Assembly: GCA_036346275.1 (NCBI GenBank)
Contig: CM070715.1
Span: 69,241,667-69,305,666, forward strand
Direction of reading: 5' to 3'
DNA from: Otatea glauca
Lineage: Eukaryota; Streptophyta; Magnoliopsida; Poales; Poaceae
Length of the DNA stretch: 64,000 nucleotides
A model generated the notes under the pieces. The model had not been told where the DNA came from, made no database searches, and worked only from the letters and a program-made list of their open reading frames with translations. Position 1 is the first letter of the stretch. Each line of letters opens with the position of its first letter. The translations under genes and the position numbers were made by a program. Below, piece after piece: positions 32,698 to 44,482 of the stretch.

Positions 32698-35213
32698 GTC
32701 TTATGCACCGGAACTTGCATGCATGCTGCAGCATGGGCCTCACGTAACGATGATGTTCCTTGCATACGATACAAACCAAGAAGGCTCTCGATTCATGCAT
32801 AAGGGCTGGCCAAAGTATCTAATTTTGTTAGGTGTACACGGAAGATTTCTTGCTGCTGCAACGTGAACAACAGTGAACATACCGGAGGAACCCCGTATCA
32901 AATAGCTCGATCAGTAGCAAAGTCAGTGTCAGAACCGGGAAGAATTAACTCACGCTACACAAAGGGAATGGAAGTTCCAAGAGCCAATGGAACAAACCGT
33001 GGCGTTATCCTCCCATAATTGAAGGGACCGTTGCTTGCAGGGTCGCTCGGCGAGTACGGCCGTACAGGCAGTGATGATTGCGTCGGCAACCATGTCTCTC
33101 CGTGAGTCGCGTGTTCCATCTCCATGCGCTTATCCGTGGGTCCCGAAAGCATACGATATCGCAGCGCCTTCCAGATTTACAAGTTTTAAAAGAAATAGGA
33201 TAACCAAGTATGTGTAACATCTTCATACGCTTTTGCTCAAGCTTGTCTATGATTTTTTTTTTAGAAAATTATCTGATTCATATTAATAACTCAATGCATA
33301 AGTACTCAACTACTACATTGAAGATTGTGGACAAACAACATGTCACCAAGTCTTGGGTCGATGAACATGCTAGCTTCTTTATCTTCCTCGTCATCGACTC
33401 AGTATCTTGCTACGAATACGACAATGGAAAGTAGAATACCGATAATTTCTATTGATGTGTAGGATCTATGCCTTGTTAGTGGTGTTGTTCATCGAAAGAA
33501 AATTAGAGAAGATTTATTTGCACCCATCATGATCCGGTGTCGATTTCTGGCGTGGATGTCGCCATCGTCGCCCAAGTGCGATAAAACCCATTGTGGGTAA
33601 ATAAAATCCAGGCAAAAACTTATGGGAGGAGGACAATACTAGAAAATTTAATCTAGGAATACTTCAAAAAAAATCAATGATCGCCCACCGTCTCAACACC
33701 AGCATTCTAGGCAACCGATGCAGGGCTGACGGAGTTGCGCCAGCAGCTAGGCTTCCTGGCGGCGGCTCTAGCTCTTGCCTACGGTATCATCGGAAAAAAA
33801 ATTTCACAAGGAATAGTATAGCTTTCAGAATATTTTCTGAAATTCTCAGGCTTCAATATACGTCAATTAAAATAGTTAGATCAAGGCAAACCAAAGAACC
33901 CCTAATTAAGCCGGTGCGTAACTGGTAAAATTTTTCGGTTGTATATGCATTTGCGGGCTAATCATCACTAGAGTGTACACCCTGAATAAGGGGTGAACAA
34001 CATACACACGGTTTGTAATTGCAGTCAGAACTCCAAGGGGAAATTTTCCATGAGATCTTATCTGACATGATCAGAAATATGCTAAAAATAGTTGTTTAAT
34101 ATATGGTTTCCAGATTTTGAAAACAAATTTGTTGCATATGTAAGATATTCCGTATTGACATCTTATGCGGTTAATGCCAGTACGTGGTCCGTCTACGGTC
34201 TACCTGAGAATACTGAACACTATTTGTGTCATCGTGTGGCTGTGAACAAAACTTTTCTGCTCAGGAAAAAAAAATATTTTCTGTAGCAAGTAGCCAACTG
34301 GGAACATGTTTTTCAGTGTTTGCATCAGAACTTTTTCTTTCCATGTTTCTCACGAGATGTTTGCGTGGAACTGGCATCCTCATCGGGTCAGAATGAGAAA
34401 TGAGCTGGCTGTTGGCTGATACGCTTTTCGTCTGCAACGACGCAAATACCATACTGTACATAGGTGATTGGTGAAGTATGGTTCTCTTTCCCCTCTCAAG
34501 AAACAAGAGGTGAAGCATGGACAGATCCTGTAATGCTGACGTCGCGACATGCCTTGCAGAGAAGCAAACGCAAAGCCTAAAGCAACAATGATCAACCCAG
34601 TCTAAGGGGACAATAACCTATCCAATCGAAGGAAGAGAAATGCAAGTCCTTCCAAGCAACATATTCCTCAGCATACTTGATGTCCACACCTCCCTACCCT
34701 TGCTTTTCATCTCCTTGCATGGATTGGCAGCTTCTTGCCGGTCTTATCTCATATCGGTTCCAATGTCAACACGGAGATACAACAGTCTTTCATACCCTGC
34801 CATACATTCTTAGCTTCTTGCAAATACGATAAGGATATCCCTGAAATGTACCGCACCTACACAAATGAGAATGGGAGTGACGCGAAATGTTTAATGAGCA
34901 ACTTCCAACATCATTATTTCTGATCTTATGGATCGAATTAGACTCAATTTACATCGATTAAGCCGTCTGATACATCAAATCTAAACATCTAACAATCCAT
35001 AGATGACTGCGAACCAGCTAAACCTAACATTAGTTGAACAGAGATGGTTGACCAACTATAGCCTACAGTCACCAAGCAGAATGAACCGTGGCATCAACCG
35101 TGTAAATGATAAACTGCTACCCTACTGCTACTAGTTTCATCGCCCGTTCCTACTTTTACACACCGTGCGCAGCAGCACGCATAGATTTCTCTATAGGTTG
35201 GTCAGCACCAAGC
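32698..35213. other. Intergenic region downstream of the NEMP gene, no gene seen
   Basis: Moderately AT-rich with only short, unrecognised frames. The final few hundred bases before 35,213 are probably the 3' UTR and downstream sequence of the minus-strand NEMP gene. I see no transposon termini or RNA gene here. Confidence 0.5.
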
Positions 35214-38200
35214 TCAATACCACCTGAACAGACCAGGATCTTTATCGGCTTCCTCAGCGGTTTTTTCTGAGGAATTTGATGAGCTCTCAACTGTCTCATC
35301 CTCTGAGACGTCATCTTGCTCTACTCGCAGCCGATGAGCATTGTCAGCAACCCATTTGGCAAACTCAGGGGTTGCTGTGTATTCCATCAGTGCCTTTCTG
35401 GTCGATTCCCGGGTGAAGTCCTCCCATTCTTCCTTTGAATATTTCCGTGGTTGGATATTGTGGATGGTGGAATAGTAGTCTTCATCTCGATTGGTTACAA
35501 CCCTCTTTGTAAGCGTTGAGGGGATCAGTCCTGGAAAAAAAAAGAGTAGCTAGTTATGTCAAATGCTACAATGTGTCAAATTTGTAAGAGAGAACAATAC
35601 CAGTTCTATCACCTCCATTGGCTAAATTGCTCCAACCATACTGTGTGCCTGAACTGTTCTGTGTGGTTTTTCCGATATCCATCTTAGATGGACTTAAGAA
35701 TTGGATCTGGCGAGTGTTGGGTGATACTTGAGTAAACCTTGCCTGAGAAGAAACCTTCGATTTCTTTTGCGTCCTGCAGCAGAATCGGCATATTCAGTGC
35801 TTTAATAGCAAGAATAAATTCACAACATCAACCACAATTAAATGAAGGGACTCACGGAGTCATTGGCTTTTGAACTTTGCTTGCTGTCAACACAGAGCAA
35901 ACCCACCAGCTAGCAGCTAGAGCAACCAATGCTAGAAGAGGATCAAGTGTGCTCTACAAGATAAATACATGTCAGATATAAACACTGAACTAGACAGTTA
36001 AATTTGATGCACACGGTACCCAAAATTCAGATACCACATAGAAATATGAGATTGTCTTAGTGTGTGAAAAGAACCCTACCTGCATAACAAAGCATATTGC
36101 CACAACACGCATAGCCCACTTCACAAACTGAGCTATTCCAGCATCCACACTGCCATCTTTTGAAAGGATAAATCTCCTCACCATCCAATAGCCAAAACCA
36201 GCTCCAGTCAAGACAATGGCTACCAGCAGGAAGATTGACACCTGTAATCCATGATTATCTTTGGTTACTTGAAGAGCTTAAAAGTTCGATTGGTAACATT
36301 ACTATGATTTTGATTTATAACTTGGGAGGTTAATTGCAGAAGACCAAAGAAGACACATGCTTGAACAACTAATGAAAAAGGTAGCACACCATATAAGGCA
36401 GGAATTGTAACATATTGATCTTTTCAAGATGGCAGAGAAATTTCCAGTGTTATAAATGACAGTAAAAAGTGAGTGGTCACCAAACTATGCAGCCTTCTAG
36501 GCAGTGTAGCTATTGAAAATAGACATATTTATATCATGTACAAATGTACAATGATATCGAATAACCTATGCTAAATCAATAAATAAGCAAGCTTAACATT
36601 CACCAATCGAGTAATTCTCATATTTATGGTTCCAGATAAAGATATAAAACCTATAGCCAGATAATAGGTCACCACCCAAAAAAAAAACCCATGCATGCGC
36701 CAAATAAATAAACAGAGTAATGGAACTTGTCACTAGTGTCTTTCCATGAAATATGAGCAGTATAAAATCAAACTATAGGTCACCACCCAAAAAAAACCCA
36801 TGCATGCGCCAAATAAATAAACAGAGTAATGGAACTTGTCACTAGTGTCTTTCCATGAAATATGAGCACTATAAAATCAAACTACCGACATTCCAATTCA
36901 TAGATCGACTGTGTTATTATAAAGCTTGCTATAAAAAACGCTATATATTTATTAGTTACTTTTTATAGTTTGTAATCATCTCACATTGTTCCCAACACCA
37001 CCACGACATAACTAGGACATAACTGTTTAATGTGACCAACCAAAAATATAAGTGGGCCCTAATGCCCAGCTGGGAAAAGAATAGGATAGCAGCTAGCAGG
37101 ATAAGTTAAGTCAAAATGTAATAGTCAGCTTACATAGGAGCATAGGACATATCTACAAGGTTGTAGTAAATCCATAGACTTACTGAAGTTATAAATTCAG
37201 GCCACCAATTCGGTTTAGACTATAGCTATCACCCAGATCAGCAGCCAAAAGTAACATCAGGAACCAACCAAATTTAACATTATATTCGATATACATTATT
37301 TTTCCATTAACCTCCCAAATTCACATTTTATGTACTGGTGAATTAGTATTATTATTAGTTAACAACAGCGGAAGTACTCCGTTTCTGACAGGAACAATAT
37401 GTGAAAAGTCAGCAGATTGCAAGTAAATAACATTATATTATGCAAAAAAGGGAACATAAATTAAGCTAAAGCATATTTGAACAACTACCTGATAGTTGAT
37501 ACATGCAAGAGGAATTACTTACAGGGTTGTGCATCTCCTCACTCAGGCCAAAGTTTTCCAGAATAGAAGCAACCAATGTGGAGAAGTAGTGTACAGCATA
37601 GGAGCCAGCACCTAACTAAATATTGGGAAAGGAAGGGGAAAAAATTATCAAGAATTAGCGAGAACTATCATATTATATGGTATGATAAAATATTATAGCG
37701 AAATGCTATGGGTATAAGAAACTTACCACAGATCCATAAATTGTAAGGTAAAATAAACTTTTCCTGCCCATTGGTAACAGTTTCATCCCCTATAACATGA
37801 ACTAGGTCAGAACATCAATATCATATAAGTGATATATCGCAGTTCTCCATCATTAAATAAATAGAAACCTGGTTGAAATTGACTTCTTTATCAGAAATGT
37901 CAAAAGGTCCCACACTAATAACTTGGAACTATTGTTTTATCCATGTTGTACGTGTGTTGAGCAAAAATTATAAAACTTGCTGACAATACCTAGTGATTAG
38001 AAAAGATCCTCTTGTATGCCGCAGAATTGGGAAGTGGGAATTTGGGACTACTGTAACACCCCATTGGATCAGTACTAAATTAGCTATCTACAAGAGTAGA
38101 AAGCATAGGAATAGGAACCTAATCAAAATTAATTTCTTCATCAGGAATGCTAATGATTTCCTAATAGCTTTATCGAAGCAGCAAATTTGTTGAGCAGAAG

Positions 38201-41000
38201 TACAGACACAGGGGCAAAATCAGTGCTAATAACAAGAAAAGAACTTGGAGCATTGTTTGATCACTATTAATAATCATGTACTAAAGTAATAGCAACAAAG
38301 TTTAATGCTGGTTGGTTGTTCTTATGCTTGCACTGGTCCACTATACAACTTTTCTGCTCATTATGGGCAAGGTGGATTCCAAATAGGCCAGAAGCTGGAT
38401 AGCACAGAAAACATCAGGATCTTACAAGCAATCAAAACCCACAAAAATGCTATTCCATCTTTTCCACCATCGTATGCTACAAGGAGCCACAAAGTCCCAT
38501 AAAATAAGAAAACTAAGTTTATTATGTCTAAATCTACAATCTATAGCCTATTTAAAGTAACCAGAAAGACTAATTGCAGCACAACTTGTATGTACATCAA
38601 AATATGGAACATCAAACATTTCGAAAATACTTTTAAGAAAGCCTCAAAGACAGGTAGTCATAACATAATACATTGAGCTCATTTCACTTCTTTTAATAAT
38701 GAATCTTTATCTCGAGAAACACATAAAAAATATTTGGTAAAAAACATACCTGGAAAAGGACAATCAGCACAACAAGTAGAACTCCAAGAGCCATAGAACT
38801 GCTATAGTAAAAAGGTGCCCATTTACTAACAATGGGTGACAGGAATAGCAGAACAAATCCAATACCAAGGCAAGCTAAACGCCATTTCTGAATTTCTGCA
38901 TATATACACAGAACAAGAAAAAATCATTTGAGAGAAAAGAACAGAAATAGATGCTATTAATTTATACGACTGGCGGAAAAAGAATTGATTTCATGAATGT
39001 CTGACCTTCCTGAATGTAAAGATTGAAGCTGGTAGATGTCTTATCAGCCAATTTCACATCAACATATTTGCTTCCATATGGAGACTTTACAGCATTCCAC
39101 ATGCCATTTTGCAAAACTTGCCATTCACCCATCTCACATTGGCATAAACCCATAGAAACATTCCTGAAAAGGAAAATTGCTTCAATTTTCTGAATAGTTA
39201 GGATCAGTGATTTAAATAGCCCGCTATAGCTTCGTGATAGCCCTGCTATAGCTTTTTCAAACATAAAACGCTACGCGGTTGAATAAAATTCCGCAAACAC
39301 AGCTACAACTGCTATAGCCGCTATATTGACCACTATTTCTGCTATTTTTGTAGCTGCAATAGCTCCGCTATGCTACATATGTCAATTCTCTTTATATTTC
39401 TAAACATTAATTTGTTTTGTTCATGATCTTCCTCTTTATCATATTTGTTATGATTAAATTGAATTAATTTGGCTCTAGAAATAATAAATAATAGTTAAAA
39501 TACCAATCCATCCCCTAAATTACATAGATATATAGATTGTTTTCTGTTACACATTGTATGACTAATATATAACAATCATAACGTGTACTTGAAATCATAG
39601 TTACCAGAAACGCGGTTTGTCCGAGTCACGGTACGGGATTCGGGTTTGTGGCTCGCCACTTTTTTTTTCCAATTTCCATTGCTAACACAAATCCCGTACT
39701 CTAAACCGGTTTGGATTCAATGAATCCGGTTCGCGATTCGCAGGGGTTTACACCGAATCCGGTAACTATGCTCCAAATTTAAATATAGTTCATTGTATAT
39801 AAATTATCGATACCATATACTTGAGATAGTCAAAAATATATATATTATAGTAAACTGTGACGTGTAGCATAGCTTCTGCGATAGCCCGCTATAGCTGCAA
39901 TAGATTTTTCATATTTCTCCCCGGGATGGACCGCGGACCGTGATCTAAATCCTTGGTAAGGATGCATATATTTATGCTTTGGGCAATATAGGACTTACCC
40001 ATGAAAGCAAATCTCTACTTTCCAATGGGACTTCTCTGGCAATGATTGCGAAACATTCATTCTGACACGTATTTGATTTGCGTAGCTTTGAAGATGTATC
40101 CTTGGTATTCCAGATAGGCGGACTCGCCCGCAAAATTGCCCACCCAAGGACGAGGGAACAAAAGTCAGCGCTGGATTTTCCAAATTAACATCTGCAGTAA
40201 TAACCAATTAGGTAAACAACGTTACATAGAAGACTTTGAAACACAATAGATAAACATTTTAAGTATAACAAGAATATCTAGAAAACAAGCTCAAGTGTTA
40301 AGCTACAAGGAACATATAAAAGGACTACACATAAAAAAGCTCACACAACCATCGCATGTGTAAGTGTGAAAGCACACAGAAGTATTACAACAGAGAGGAT
40401 ACGCTATCTTGCAATTAGGACATGCTATTAAGTGAAACCATCCATTAGACATTAGTATCCATAGTTAAAACATCCATACTTGAGAACTAGCCAACCCACG
40501 GGCAAGCTTGAACCCATTAAACTACAACAACGTTTGAGATATTGCGACAAGAACGAACTCATCATTCCATCCCCCACCATTAACCCCAAAGCACGAGTTC
40601 TGAAGACATATTACTGAAGATTTCTTCGCCATAAAAGAAGCAACTTTTCCAACAATCCTTCAAAAAACCCACTCCAAAACCCAAATCAAAAACTAAGTCA
40701 AACCCAAAAACTGAAGTCCTGAGCAGCTAGGGCCTACGGTATACTCCCCATATTCCAAACCAACATAAAATCCCTAAACCCTAGAGGGAGGCTACAATCG
40801 CTGTGCACACACAATACGAACCCCCAATCCGAGCAGAACAATTTGCAGGGCATAATACCTTTCAGGAGCCGCGCCGCGGTGGCGGCGGCGTCATCGCCGG
40901 AGGAGAGGATGAGGAGGGACGCGAGGAGGAGGAGAGCGGGGGCCCAGCGCAGGGGCGACGATCGAGAGGAGGCGGTGGCGGCGGGGGAAGCGGCGTCCAT
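35214..41000 (-). CDS. NEMP: NEMP/DUF2215 nuclear envelope integral membrane protein, ten exons, intact
   Basis: CDS on the minus strand: 41000-40859, 40191-39999, 39163-39006, 38895-38750, 37789-37727, 37615-37523, 36241-36080, 35953-35856, 35773-35601, 35530-35214. Every intron is GT-AG, phases agree, and the total is 1,545 nt (514 residues plus stop). Residues about 18-36 (LRWAPALLLLASLLILSSG) form a signal peptide. Residues 48-165 form a lumenal domain with NVS sites. Hydrophobic helices follow at about 170-188, 197-213, 220-242, 266-286, 304-319 and 321-340. The family signature is GAGFGYWMVRRFILSKDGSV then FVKWAMRVVAICFVMQ. A soluble, acidic C-terminal tail (352-514) ends FRWY. NEMP proteins sit in the inner nuclear membrane and support nuclear envelope mechanics; in plants the role is less studied. 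No stop or frameshift was seen. Exon 6 uses the upstream TAG of a TTAG-TTAG pair, the only choice that keeps frame. Confidence 0.92.
36666..36884. repeat. Tandem duplication of about 110 bp in NEMP intron 6
   Basis: Two adjacent copies (36,666-36,776 and 36,777-about 36,884) starting AGGTCACCACCC and including CCATGCATGCGCCAAATAAA. They differ mainly in the A-run length and one base (GAGCAGTAT versus GAGCACTAT), so the duplication is recent. Confidence 0.9.
39205..39955. mobile_element. hAT-type non-autonomous element in NEMP intron 2
   Basis: Starts CAGTGATTTAAATAG and ends GATCTAAATCCTTG, imperfect inverted ends of hAT type (CA...TG). Flanking 8-bp sequences GTTAGGAT (39,197-39,204) and GTAAGGAT (39,956-39,963) differ by one base. 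The interior ends carry TAGCCCGCTATAGC-like motifs in both orientations. It lies wholly inside the intron and does not touch splice sites. Confidence 0.75.
39597..39770. mobile_element. Small TIR element nested in the intronic hAT element
   Basis: ATAGTTACC at the left and GGTAACTAT at the right form perfect 9-bp inverted ends around 174 bp containing CGGGATTCGGG-like and CCGAATCCGG-like motifs. A TSD is not evident, so the class is uncertain. Confidence 0.5.
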
Positions 41001-41155
41001 GGAAGACGCAGTGGTGGTCGCCGCCGACGAGGTGTCTGCTGCGGCGTCGGGGGCTATCTCGCGCGGCGGCGCTTTGGGTGCGCACCGCGCAGCGCTTCAA
41101 AATTAAGCAACCAATTTTTTTTTCCGGGAGAAGCGTCGGAATGAAAAGGGTCTTG

Positions 41156-41164
41156 GTTTATATG
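41156..41164 (-). promoter_or_regulatory. Likely TATA box of the NEMP gene
   Basis: The minus strand reads CATATAAAC about 155-165 bp upstream of the ATG at 41,000, with a GC-rich leader in between. Position and sequence fit a core promoter; no other TATA-like box is closer. Confidence 0.5.
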
Positions 41165-41754
41165 GCGAAGCAGTTCATGCGGAAGTAAAGTAATCCTTCG
41201 TGGGTAAGTTATAATCACGGTGGCTGACGGGTGGGTCCATGAATTGCTGACTCAGCGCTGCTGAGGTCTAGTTGCAAGAAATAATAGGCGGCGACGCTCC
41301 CGAGTAAAATGGGTATGTGATCTTATCCATCGTATTAGCAGGGAGTGGTTTATGGATGTCGGCCGGCAGGGATTCAACCCGATTGATGTTTGATTTGAAT
41401 TCATCTTTCCTATAACTAGTTTTAGATAAGTGTGATTTACCATGCTTTTAATCACAACAAAATTCAGCAAAATAAGTATGGTAAAATTTGGTAAAAAAAA
41501 CTGAGTTTATGTCGTGTGAAATACAGGGTTAAAAAAATGTAACCAGCTATAATTATGATAACGTATCAAACACCTGTTTAAGAATATATATAGCACACTA
41601 AACTTAGACATAGCAAAATTGATTTCAAACTAAATAGACGCTAGGCTTCCTTGTTGCCATTCTGAAGATGCAGTTGCCTGGCACTATGAAGCTTGCTTTC
41701 CACTTAAGCAATGAAGGTAGTTTGGCGTCATGTAGTGGGATTCAGTACAGGTGC
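41165..41754. other. Upstream region of the NEMP gene, no gene seen
   Basis: Contains the promoter-distal sequence of the minus-strand gene. It becomes AT-rich after 41,400. No frame or repeat recognised. Confidence 0.5.
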
Positions 41755-41866
41755 GCCCCGTTTAAACACGTTTGGAAATTGGATGTCCCTCCCAAAGTAA
41801 GGATTTTCGTTTGAAGACTCGTGAAGAATGCTCTTGCAACGGGTCTCAATAAGAAAAGAAGCCGGG
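41755..41866 (+). pseudogene. Fragment of a LINE: RT-associated zinc-binding region
   Basis: Translation gives KHVWKLDVPPKVRIFV, a stop in place of the usual Trp, then RLVKNALATGLNKK. The W-x-L-x-x-P-x-K-x-x-x-F-x-W-R pattern is that of the zf-RVT domain near the end of plant LINE reverse transcriptases. Only about 110 bp remains. Confidence 0.65.
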
Positions 41867-41867
41867 T

Positions 41868-42526
41868 TCAAAATCTTTGCCGAATTTTAGTTTTCGGCTG
41901 GCGCGGAGATTTTAAATCCTCACGAAATGATAAAAAAATTAAAATTAAGGTTTATTGCAGTAATTTCAATAATATCGTCGAAATCTCCGTAAATCTCAGC
42001 AAGATTTTAGTTGTTTGGAACGGTTTGCATGCGTTTTGGACTGAATTTCGCACCAATTTTTTTGTGGGGAATTGTAATGCCTTTTATAAAGAATACACAT
42101 GAAAAGTTTGCAAAAAGAATACATATATAAATTATGTAACCTTAAACCCTAATTTGAATTTCGGCCTTAATGATGTATTTCGGCCTAAGCTCTAACTTAG
42201 AATTCGGCTTTACATGATGTATTTCAGCCTTAAATTATGTGCAAATACTTCATATTATGCATTCAAACAAGTAGAAATATGTAGATAAATGCTTCTATAA
42301 TTTTTTTATATTTTTTCCTTTTTCCAACCCTTGAGAGATCATTTCACAAGAGGTTGAAAATCGCTCAAAAACCGCTTTAAGAAACATTCAATTGGTCGAA
42401 TCAGTTTTCGGTAAAAACCGAGCGGTTTTTGAATTTTTTAGTGATTTTTTTTATTTCGTAACCCTATGGTTTCTGACGATTTTCGAATTTCGAGTGGTTT
42501 TTTCAAAAACGGTTTTGTGCACCCTG
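41868..42526. mobile_element. Possible hAT-like element next to the F-box pseudogene
   Basis: Begins CGGGTTCAAAATC and ends GTTTTGTGCACCCTG, which are weak inverted ends of the CAGGGTTC type seen in the neighbouring MITE. The interior is AT-rich with CGAAATTT- and AAACCG-type motifs. No matching 8-bp duplication was found, so this is tentative. Confidence 0.35.
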
Positions 42527-43690
42527 TGCCTGACGAACTTAACGAGGATAGATCATCCATGAAATTCGTGCTGTCTGTGTGTCTCATGCAGGGTTCGCAA
42601 TATTATCGAATATCGCGATTATCGACTATATCAAACTGGTACGGTATATAATACCGGTTGGTAAACCGGTTAAATTCAAAAATTTGAAAAAAAATTATGT
42701 GACGTAAATATCGCGATAATCGTTGAATATGAATATCGAGCGAAAATCACTCACAAAATCGACCGCCGAAGAACACAAGTTTACAAAATCACTCAAGTCG
42801 ATTATCGAGGAATATTGACGATTATGGAGGCATATCGAGCAATTATTGGTGAAAATCAATTTTTTTAGAAAAAACATCAAAAATTTTGATTTCGAAACCC
42901 TTCGATTTTCTATCTATTTTTGACTAATTTTTTTCAATTTTCGAAAATCTTGATATGGTACATTATAGCGATATCGACATTGTGAACCCTGGTCTCATGG
43001 ATTTCTGCGCTCCTGGAGAGGCTGTTCAAGTCTTACATTCAGTCAGCAAGCACTTGGATTGAACGACAAGAAATTGGTTCTGTATGACGAAACACTGACT
43101 AGTGACTATGCATGGGCAAGAGCATAAACTGGACAAAATAGAAATCAATATCATCGAGAAAGTTGACCGCATTCTTAAAAACCATTCTGGAAATGGGGTG
43201 AAGACACTTGAACTTTACCCTTGTAGCACTATCAGTGCCTCCTATCTGGACAAGTGGCCTCAAATTGCTGTTAGATCTGGGATCAAAGAACTTCAATTGG
43301 GGCTGTCTTTATACATGAAGGAAGAGTACAACTTCCCGTGTTCGGTATTATCTAACGAGATAGGACGTTCAATTCATTCTCTTTGCCTCGTCTTGCGCTT
43401 TTCATCCCGCAGTAACACTCGGTTGCTTGAGAAGATTGATGGATTTGTGTCTGTAGTTGGTTGATATTTACTGACGAGGAATTGGGGCACTTACTCTCCA
43501 AAATCTTTGGCCCTGGAGCAGTTGGAAATTATTTCTTGCAATCAGATAGTTTGCTTAAGACACCTACATTGCAGCAGCTCAATTTCCTCCTGGTTTCATA
43601 TTGCGGAATGCTCCAAAGCAACACAGTTCACTAGACCTTCCATCCATCGCGCCAAATATTTTAAGTTTCACCCTGTCATCGCGTAATTAG
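42527..43690 (+). pseudogene. F-box/LRR-type protein pseudogene, interrupted by a MITE
   Basis: The clearest coding part is 43,117-43,460: ILKNHSGNGVKTLELYPC, SASYLDKWPQIAVRSGIKEL and EEYNFPCSVLSNEIGRSIHS. This is the leucine-rich-like region that follows the F-box in a large grass family (FBD/LRR-type F-box proteins, substrate receptors of SCF ubiquitin ligases). Upstream, PDELNEDRSSMKFVLSV at about 42,523 and, after the MITE, DFCAPGEAVQVLHSV belong to the same protein. Downstream pieces (TDEELGHLLSKIF-like, FGPGAVGNYF) are frameshifted. The F-box itself and the C-terminus are absent. No introns are evident. Confidence 0.7.
42589..42991. mobile_element. hAT MITE with perfect 8-bp TSD
   Basis: A 403-bp non-coding element with ends CAGGGTTCGCAAT and ATTGTGAACCCTG (one mismatch). 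The duplication GTCTCATG is perfect (42,581-42,588 and 42,992-42,999). Subterminal sequence is rich in TATCGAATATCG / CGATAT motifs. It sits inside the F-box pseudogene and would have broken that gene by itself. Confidence 0.9.
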
Positions 43691-43856
43691 TTATGCGATG
43701 AGTTTGTATGTTAATCAATTGCTCTCACACTTCAAACTACAGAGTTCACTAGATCACTCAAGCCCAGTGAATGATGATATGTATATAATAATTACACGTT
43801 GGAACACCATTGATCTTTGAGACTTCTCTTTCTTCAGGCTGTCAATAGTCTAATGG

Positions 43857-44482
43857 TGTTGAGTTGGAGTATGATATAAACTAGGTAGAGATGCGCACGA
43901 TGCCGCGTCGCGTGGAAAAATATAGTTCGAATTGATGTCCATGTCGAATTTGTGGAAGAGCGTTTTTTTATAAAATAACCGGATCTAAACGTAATTTTAA
44001 ATCTTTCGGGTCGAAAGAATCGGCACTCGTGTTGAATTTGCAGAACTACGGGATCTTTTTTGCAAAATAACCGGTGGAAGGACCTGCTCGCGATTTTGGA
44101 ATCTTTCAAGTCGAAAGAACCAGCGTCCGGTTCGAATTTGTGAAATTATAGGGTCCTTTTCGCAAAATATTCGGTGGAAGGACCTGTTAGCTATTTCGGA
44201 ATTCACGGGATCCTTTTTGCAAAAAACCGGTGGAAGTATCTGTTCGTGATTTTGAAATTTCTGGAGGGTTTTTTCGCAAAAAAGTTGAAGTGGACACCTA
44301 CATGCGTGGCATTTCTTCGCGATATGATATATATTATTTATACGTGTAGCATAAAGCAAGAGTAAGCGCTCTATTGTAAAGATCTCCTGATATAGTGATC
44401 GTCTTTGAGCGCTCGTGATTTTTTCCTATGAAAGTTTTTCACATAAAAATTATATGTCTCTTATTCTCTATTTTTCAGAACA
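43857..44482 (+). repeat. Probable 5' LTR of a copia element, with internal tandem repeats
   Basis: Ends in TTTTTCAGAACA followed by TTTAATATCAGAG, a diverged copia primer site (TGGTATCAGAG). The start is placed at TGTTGAGTTGG by analogy; with the 3' LTR missing it cannot be confirmed. Between 43,965 and 44,290 a degenerate unit of about 55-105 bp recurs about four times, with a core like GGATCCTTTTTGCAAAA and CCGGTGGAAGGACCTG. Confidence 0.5.

Noticed and set aside
32690..32698. Alternative right end of the inner CACTA at the second TAGTAGTG
   Set aside because: Only the end at 32,689 gives the perfect GTA duplication; the second TAGTAGTG is better explained as the outer element's terminus.
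33000..33230. Possible exon in a moderately GC-rich patch
   Set aside because: No recognisable protein, no convincing splice sites, and frames on both strands are equally good.
37859..38280. Possible duplicated block inside NEMP intron 4
   Set aside because: Some phrases recur (AACCT...TTCATCAG, CACTAATAAC) but similarity is too weak to call by eye.
40803..41144. GC-rich open frames on the plus strand over NEMP exon 1
   Set aside because: They are the opposite-strand shadow of the signal-peptide exon and promoter; the minus-strand frame joins nine other exons and has family motifs.
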